This document shows, in pieces, positions 60,301-64,000 of a DNA stretch of 64,000 nucleotides. The first letter of the stretch is position 1. Every line of letters starts with the position of its first letter. The position numbers and the translations under genes were made by a program. The notes beneath the pieces are model-generated. The model ran no database searches and was not told the DNA's origin. It worked only from the letters and a program-made list of their open reading frames with translations. This DNA is from Streblospio benedicti (lineage: Eukaryota > Annelida > Polychaeta > Spionida > Spionidae), in NCBI GenBank assembly GCA_019095985.1, contig CM032663.1:14231330-14295329 (forward strand), given 5' to 3'.

Positions 60301-62488
60301 TGTTGACCTCTGACCTTGCCCCGCCCCCGCCTGCAGTGAATGTGGGTAGCCTCCTAGTGGTGGGCTTGCACTTCAATGGCCCCAACGCCATTAATCTCGC
60401 AGTCAACAACTGCTGGGTGGCTCCTGAAGACGACGCTGACCTCAAACACTTCCTTCTTCAGGATGGGTGCGTGTTTAGTTTGGTTTTTATGCTCACATCT
60501 TATGTGATATTCCCATAAATGTTTATATATATACAAAGTTCATCTTTCACAGCACGATAGTTCTTGCATTGTTGACAGTTTGGCAAATGCTGTTGCCATT
60601 CTCAAAATGTCTCTGCAAATGACAGGTCAGTCAGCACGACTTCCAATGCCGAAAATCGGGGCGTACACATTCAATGCCATAAATGTTATTTAAAATATGT
60701 GTTTCTCACAATGAATTTGTAATCACTCACTTCCTTCCATAAACTGGACAGGGGTGTGCACATTGGTTTGCTTCTGTTCAGGCCAGGGTGGCCACAGCTC
60801 AGGGAGAATCGGGGAAATCAAGAAATTTTGTTAAAACAATTCCATGCAAAGAGTTTTCAGGGAATTTGACTTTTGGCTTCAAATTCTGGGAGAATTCCAT
60901 GGAATTTGTGAAGCAAATTTAAATCTATATACGTTTTTTACATTTCAAAATTCTAAACAATTTATTTGTAAATTGTTAGAAAGACTACGACACCGGACTA
61001 CATATGACTGAAAGTTTACACTTATGAAAGTAATTAAATGTTTCTGTGGTATATTTTTGCATTGATAATATCCTAGTGAAGTCACAATGTTAATTGTTTT
61101 TAAGAGAAAGACCATGGTTTTTATGCTAATCGCCAGCTTTGAAAAAAGAATTTTTTCCTTGTGTATAACACCAAACTATATGTGACTGAAAAACTTACTC
61201 TTATGAAAGTAATTAAGTGTTTCTGTGGTTTTGTTTTACATTTAGAATAATCCTGTTGATATTGAAGTGAAAATGTATGTAGTTGTTTTCAGGAGAAAGA
61301 TAATGTATTTATGCCACTTGCCAGCTTTGAAAAAAGATTTTTTTTCTTGCGTATTGTTAATATATCAGGCAATTATGTGTTAATTCATGGGGAAAATCAG
61401 GGAGGATCAGGAAATTTGAAATGAAAAATTTAGTGGCCACCCTAGATTTTATCCTTTGCTTTACATGGCTATTTAACTATCTGGTCATACAAATAGTCAG
61501 CTGTAATCACCTAAATGAGAACCTACATGTAACTTGAATCACATCATTAGTATATATTTTTTTTATATATATATTTTTCATACATATATTTTTCATATTC
61601 ATACACATTTTGTACTATGCATGCCTAACACCACAGATCCATGACAGCTAGTTGGGGAATGTGATCTGCCATCACTGTAATTATGAATATAATTATACAT
61701 GATATGAAATTCTGCTTGTAGGTGTGTGCCGGCTGACATGGATGGGTTTGTGTCCCCTCGGACCGAGCTCGCCTCTCCTCATGACTTCTACCTGCAGTTC
61801 ACTGTGTTCGTGTTCAAGGGCCACGTGTCCGAGGGTATCAAAAACGTGCTGTCATGCGATGTGCACGTATGCAAGGCTGACGATCCCGGCTGCATTCAGA
61901 CCACAGTGCGTGAGAGAAAATTTTATACTGCGGGACCTGTCCTCATGGACACCTCCCTTTTTAAGGACACCTGTCTTAGCTGAACTCTTTTTATTCATTT
62001 CTAATTAGACAGATTCCAATGTATTTCATCTGCACTCATGATTAGATAATAGCGGTTTCAAAAGCTTCATATGATATAGTTGCAATATGTTATTTAAGAG
62101 TTTTATATTTACTCTATAAATGTGTTACCCTTTTGTATACATGTACTGTTAAATAGCAATAATTCTTATTAGACCATAATGTTTATGATGAAATAGTTAT
62201 GCAATGTGACCGTCTAACTAGTAATTTTGCTTTTTACATGAACATTTAGCTGACAAACGGATATATTTCTAAATATGTTGACTTATCATTTTTGTTATAC
62301 CAGTTCTTGTGCTTCTTTGATAAAATGTTGCCTCGATTCATAAAGTATAAAGCTAAGAATTATAAAAAAGGGTAAAAGTTCATTGGTATTTTTTACAGGG
62401 TGCATTGTGCAGCAGCAAGAGGGACGTCGGGGGTCCTGCTCGATTGAGGTATTCCACTGGCAAGCTGGAATTCTACATCAAAGCATAG
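45313..62488 (+). CDS. Secreted EGF-like/zona pellucida domain protein
   Basis: Exons, joined at matching phases: 45313-45391 (signal peptide, MKFILFTAVLLGICTC...), 49505-49606, 50290-50433, 51598-51705, 53609-53710, 54389-54526, 54783-54905, 56523-56716, 58046-58194, 60248-60466, 61722-61905, 62399-62488. The small exons are phase 1-1 modules. Three are calcium-binding EGF domains opening DIDEC with C.NTDGSY/F or C.NLLGSF; the others are six-cysteine modules starting DCGISNCLEC or VCGISNCLEC. Two more copies (50755, 51160) look unusable. The last five exons make a ZP module: ZP-N with VTCSPGE, PTCLATMDG, LDGCGVD, FHCSFYSN; ZP-C with NLAVNNCWVAP, DGCVPADMDGF, LSCDVHVC, PGC. The protein ends 20-odd residues after a basic SSKRD, with no membrane segment, so it looks secreted. 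ZP modules polymerise into extracellular matrices. Extra exons between 45.4 and 49.5 kb cannot be excluded. AATAAA at 62580-62585. Confidence 0.85.
45612..45675. repeat. 64-bp direct repeat, first copy
   Basis: Matches 46741-46804 with about two differences (GCGAGGGCCAATGC ... TCTGATGTTAG). It lies in intron 1 of the EGF-ZP gene. Confidence 0.8.
46741..46804. repeat. 64-bp direct repeat, second copy
   Basis: Near-identical to 45612-45675 and directly followed by a tRNA-derived SINE-like element. The pair could mark a short dispersed repeat or the ends of a larger insertion. Confidence 0.8.
46826..47190 (+). mobile_element. tRNA-derived SINE of a second family
   Basis: The head reads like a tRNA: an A box AATAGCTCCGTCGTTAGAGC and a B-box-like GCAAGTTCTGGCCCC about 45 bases on. 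A unique GC-richer body follows, ending in A-rich ACAAACAAAAAACAAC repeats. Intronic. Open frames inside it are chance. Confidence 0.65.
47571..47987. repeat. Imperfect tandem duplication of about 200 bp
   Basis: Two adjacent units each start ATCTGAGAGGGGTAGG (47571 and 47796) and end TCAGATAATCAACTCGTC. They differ by indels and substitutions, so the duplication is not recent. Confidence 0.8.
48263..48832. repeat. Repeat module with two similar ends and TTGCTGCGTGCG minisatellite-like core
   Basis: Segments near 48263-48342 and 48757-48832 share GGAAATTCGCCTGCAATCAC followed by TTTCCTGGGGCGC. Between them TGCTGCGTGCGTTATG-type units recur irregularly (48505-48710). Unclassified intronic repeat. 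Confidence 0.55.
49780..50163 (-). mobile_element. Antisense LINE fragment inside the EGF unit
   Basis: The minus-strand frame includes RGAEAHEVLNIKVRHDLMAN, DCNLKKPTLPTKTIAYRKIK and LDIDELENDIISSGL, the endonuclease-to-RT linker typical of CR1/Jockey-like LINEs. A full counterpart lies at about 53880-54240 and shorter ones in the other EGF units, so the LINE was present before the units were copied. Confidence 0.75.
50508..50574. repeat. GAATGAATG/CATTCATTC palindromic hairpin
   Basis: A purine run built of GAAT/GAAA units (50508-50533) is followed after about 8 bases by its imperfect reverse complement (50542-50574), forming a potential 20-plus-bp hairpin just downstream of the first calcium-binding EGF exon. 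Confidence 0.7.
50755..50862 (+). pseudogene. EGF-like exon copy lacking its splice donor
   Basis: It starts as the other copies do (acceptor TTTTCAG, then DCGISNCLEC) but the sequence jumps from the final cysteine codon straight into the downstream intron block, losing the ATTG/GTAAGAA donor and about 40 bases. As read it cannot be spliced out normally. An assembly slip between near-identical units is possible. Confidence 0.7.
51160..51269 (+). pseudogene. EGF-like exon copy with a frameshifting length
   Basis: Acceptor and donor are intact, but the exon is 110 bases, not a multiple of three, because a G run contains six G where sister exons have four. Including it would shift the frame. 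It may be skipped, or the run may be miscalled. Confidence 0.7.
51993..52058 (-). ncRNA. Hammerhead-like motif, degenerate copy
   Basis: Reverse complement of the motif at 53388-53452, in the left arm of the Penelope-like element. The stem II hairpin (with one G-U pair) and GAAA are kept, but the CUGANGA core reads CUUAAGA, so it is predicted inactive. Confidence 0.4.
53388..53452 (+). ncRNA. Hammerhead ribozyme-like motif of the Penelope-like element
   Basis: The core CTGAAGA (53397-53403) is followed by a 6-bp stem (GCTCTT with AAGAGC around a 5-base loop), then GAAA (53422-53425), a short stem-III-like CTC/GAG pair, and GTC before a CCAATG that can pair with the upstream CATT-GG. This order is that of a type I hammerhead. 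Penelope-like elements are known to carry hammerheads. Stem III and the stem I junction have mismatches, so self-cleavage is uncertain. Confidence 0.5.
53487..54400 (+). repeat. EGF-like exon unit right of the Penelope-like element
   Basis: It has the same layout as the left units and contains the intact 102-base exon 53609-53710 and the longest antisense LINE segment (about 53880-54240), matching 49747-50163. With the adjacent calcium-binding EGF exon (54389) it mirrors the pair at 49505/50290, so a larger two-exon unit was duplicated first. Confidence 0.8.
55058..55165 (+). mobile_element. tRNA-derived SINE fragment
   Basis: It has a good B box (GTGGTTTCGAATCCCAC) within a tRNA-like stretch and then an unrelated body. 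Intronic. The A-box side is weak (CCAGCCTGCATACTTGG). Confidence 0.45.
55200..56522. other. Intron between the last EGF exon and the ZP domain, no exon seen
   Basis: T-rich and A/C-rich low-complexity sequence (for example 55280-55390 and 56100-56170). No cysteine-rich exon with usable splice sites was found. Confidence 0.5.
56811..57065 (+). mobile_element. tRNA-derived SINE, best-preserved copy
   Basis: A box TTCCGTGGCCGAGTGATAGG and B box TGTGTTCGATTCCTGG are both recognisable at normal tRNA spacing. The body contains TTGTATGCTCC and CCTGGTGTAGAGGTAAAT blocks shared with the copies at 21706 and 24072. The tail is an ATTTAT-type simple repeat. It lies in the first ZP-domain intron. Confidence 0.75.
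57318..57508. repeat. Imperfect tandem repeat of about 100 bp
   Basis: The order ATCACATTTCAC-CACTTAAATACA-GGCAAATCACC occurs twice (57318-57415 and 57428-57508), preceded by a short triple of CATCACATTTT. Intronic. Confidence 0.7.
58259..58430. mobile_element. MITE relic, TACAGTA family, copy 5
   Basis: It begins TACAGTATCATCTCTCAATT and continues with the GACCACC..GGACT and GGTTCATGCTGG blocks shared with copy 4. The right terminal repeat is lost. It lies in a ZP-domain intron. Confidence 0.55.
59215..59680. other. GC-rich unidentified insertion in a ZP-gene intron
   Basis: About 465 bp with composition unlike the flanking AT-rich intron and several short self-complementary stretches (for example GCCTAGCTGATGGCTAGGC near 59308-59326). 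No protein family, A/B boxes or terminal repeats were recognised. It could be the 5' part of a retroelement or a structured RNA relic. Confidence 0.35.
60784..61444. mobile_element. hAT-like non-autonomous element with internal tandem duplication
   Basis: The ends are CAGGGTGGCCAC and, inverted, GTGGCCACCCTA. CAGGG-TGGCC is a common start of hAT-type elements. Inside, two units of about 180 bp (around 60985-61167 and 61168-61355), each with TTATGAAAGTAATTAA and GCCAGCTTTGAAAAAAG, lie in tandem. No target duplication could be confirmed. Intronic, no transposase. Confidence 0.65.
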
Positions 62489-63680
62489 ATCCAGAGGAGA
62501 ACTTCCATTGATGGATTCTTCATTCGACTTCTAGAATTTAATTGCATCTTTTTAAATCAATATATGTATTGATAAGATAAATAAATCGCTTGAATCATTG
62601 TAGCTATTTTTTGTTATGACTTTTAGAAATTATTTTTACTGTCAGAAGGCTTATCTTGTAAGAAATTGAACAAAACCCCAGACAATTATTACAGTACATG
62701 CAATAGAATAAGTGTTATACTATTCATTGACGCACATCTTTAAAATTGATTTTAATATAAGGGCCATTATAAGGATTGCCACTTTTAAATTTTATCATCT
62801 AGAAGCAATTTTCTTGGTGATTCAATTACATGTAGCTATGAACTCGTATGATATGACAAACCAGTTCATCGGAAAATCCCATTTGCAGCAGCATTAAACT
62901 TACTGAAATTATCACAACTGACTTTATTTATGTTCTGTTTTTAATGATTCATGAATTAAAAGGGGAGTGACACTGGGGAGTGAGATCCATGTTCCATGAT
63001 ATTTTGACACCTTAGATCCATGTTCCACTATCTTTCTGCTCCTATGTGCCACGTTTCACTATAATTTCTCATGTTCCGTGTTCCACTATGAAAATGACCC
63101 CAAGCAAACAATTTTGAACACAATTTATTAGCAATCTTTGATCTTATCAAAGTAAAAATTGATTTTGTAAACGCCAGAATTTGTATGGCATGTTCTTACC
63201 TGTACAGGACTTAGTCATTCTAGAACTGTTAAGCACTTGTAATTAATCAAACTAGATCACCCTTATTCATTATAACACATAGTCCAGATGCATTTAAAGT
63301 TGTACATTTAGCACTTGCACTAATTATGAATACAAATGTACATGATTACAATGACTGACAAACATATGCATTTTCAACCCATGCAGTTAGCAATATACAT
63401 TTAAATTTTGTGTCATCAAAGATCAGGGTTTACATATGAAGCCATGTGTATCAACTATATTTCCATAATATGTTATCAAAGCTAATTTATTATTATGATT
63501 TTCTTTATAGACATCAAAGAGGGTTGTAAATAATTTGGTTTCTGAGGAGCACATTAATTGTTGAAATGTTAACCTGATATTTTAGAGTATTTTGGAATAT
63601 TTTTGAACATTTTGGAACATTGAAGCAAGTATAAAAAGTGTCACTGTTTTGTTTTGACTACTAAAAAATAAGTATGAGGG
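62489..63680. other. 3' flank of the EGF-ZP gene, no gene seen
   Basis: It contains the polyadenylation signal AATAAA at 62580-62585 and then AT-rich sequence without supported exons. Confidence 0.55.
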
Positions 63681-63687
63681 GATCTGT

Positions 63688-64000
63688 TGCAGTTCAAATC
63701 ATAAATCTAGCAAAGAGATCATGTCTGAATACATTATTATACGCCACATTAAGAGTTTTAAAACTACTATTGGGATAATCACACCATAGCTCACTGCAAT
63801 ACGAGTTCATACAATATGATTGAAACAATTGTTTTTTTTTAACATTTTCTGTACAGTTAGAAAATTGGTGAATCAGTACATTTCCTATACTATAGATGCT
63901 TTTGACTTGCCTGCGAATATCTGTATCATCTTTCCAATCTGACGTAATGAACACACCAAGATACTTTTGTTGCTCTACCCATTTAACAGCTTTACCATTT
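63688..64000 (-). mobile_element. LINE reverse-transcriptase C-terminal fragment, runs off the window
   Basis: The minus-strand frame reads NGKAVKWVEQQKYLGV, then FITSDWKDDTDIRRQV, YSIGNVLIHQFSNC and LWCDYPNSSFKTLNVAYNNV. This KYLG..IT.D..DD.DI.RQ...Y..GN.L...F..C pattern is a widespread non-LTR reverse-transcriptase tail in marine invertebrates. It ends at a stop shortly after RHDLFARF. The upstream part lies beyond position 64000. Confidence 0.8.

Overview
The window is about 64 kb of AT-rich, intron-bearing animal DNA. Spliced genes with GT-AG introns, an integrator subunit, an otopetrin, a forkhead factor and an EGF/zona-pellucida protein, plus LINE, SINE, Penelope-like and MITE debris, point to a marine invertebrate metazoan. 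I cannot fix the phylum. A deuterostome such as an echinoderm or hemichordate is a guess from general flavour only.

Layout. 1-850: 3' end of an unrecognised gene (+). 2.4-3.5 kb: an intronless, divergent actin (+). 3.5-14.5 kb: no gene. Here 7.6-10.25 kb and 10.35-13.9 kb are two versions of one segment lying either side of a 100-N gap, most simply two haplotypes left side by side by the assembler. 14.6-19.4 kb: a complete six-exon INTS12 gene (+). 21.7-24.3 kb: two tRNA-derived SINE copies in otherwise empty sequence. 24.5-26.9 kb: an otopetrin proton channel (+, two coding exons). 27.2-35.0 kb: a five-exon forkhead gene (-); its last exon is followed by a degraded second copy (27.2-29.1 kb) and homopolymer-rich junk, probably an assembly artefact. 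35-45 kb: no convincing gene, but a LINE 3' fragment, a hAT-like MITE and a GC-rich block. 45.3-62.5 kb: a large secreted EGF-ZP gene (+) with a signal-peptide exon, an amplified array of small cysteine-rich exons, three calcium-binding EGF exons and a five-exon ZP domain. 63.7-64.0 kb: a LINE reverse-transcriptase tail (-) running off the window.

The genes form no pathway or operon; each is an independent eukaryotic transcription unit. The most informative biology is (i) the EGF-like exon array, where one exon plus flanking intron (itself carrying an older LINE fragment) has been copied several times, two copies look broken, and a Penelope-like element with inverted arms and a hammerhead-like motif sits inside the array; (ii) a forkhead domain whose recognition helix has lost the two usual asparagines; and (iii) an empty/filled comparison between the two gap-flanking copies that reveals a TTAA-flanked piggyBac-like MITE. 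I found no CRISPR array, no rRNA, no confident tRNA gene and no virus-like element. Exon limits were read by eye from splice consensus, reading frame and phase, without transcript data.
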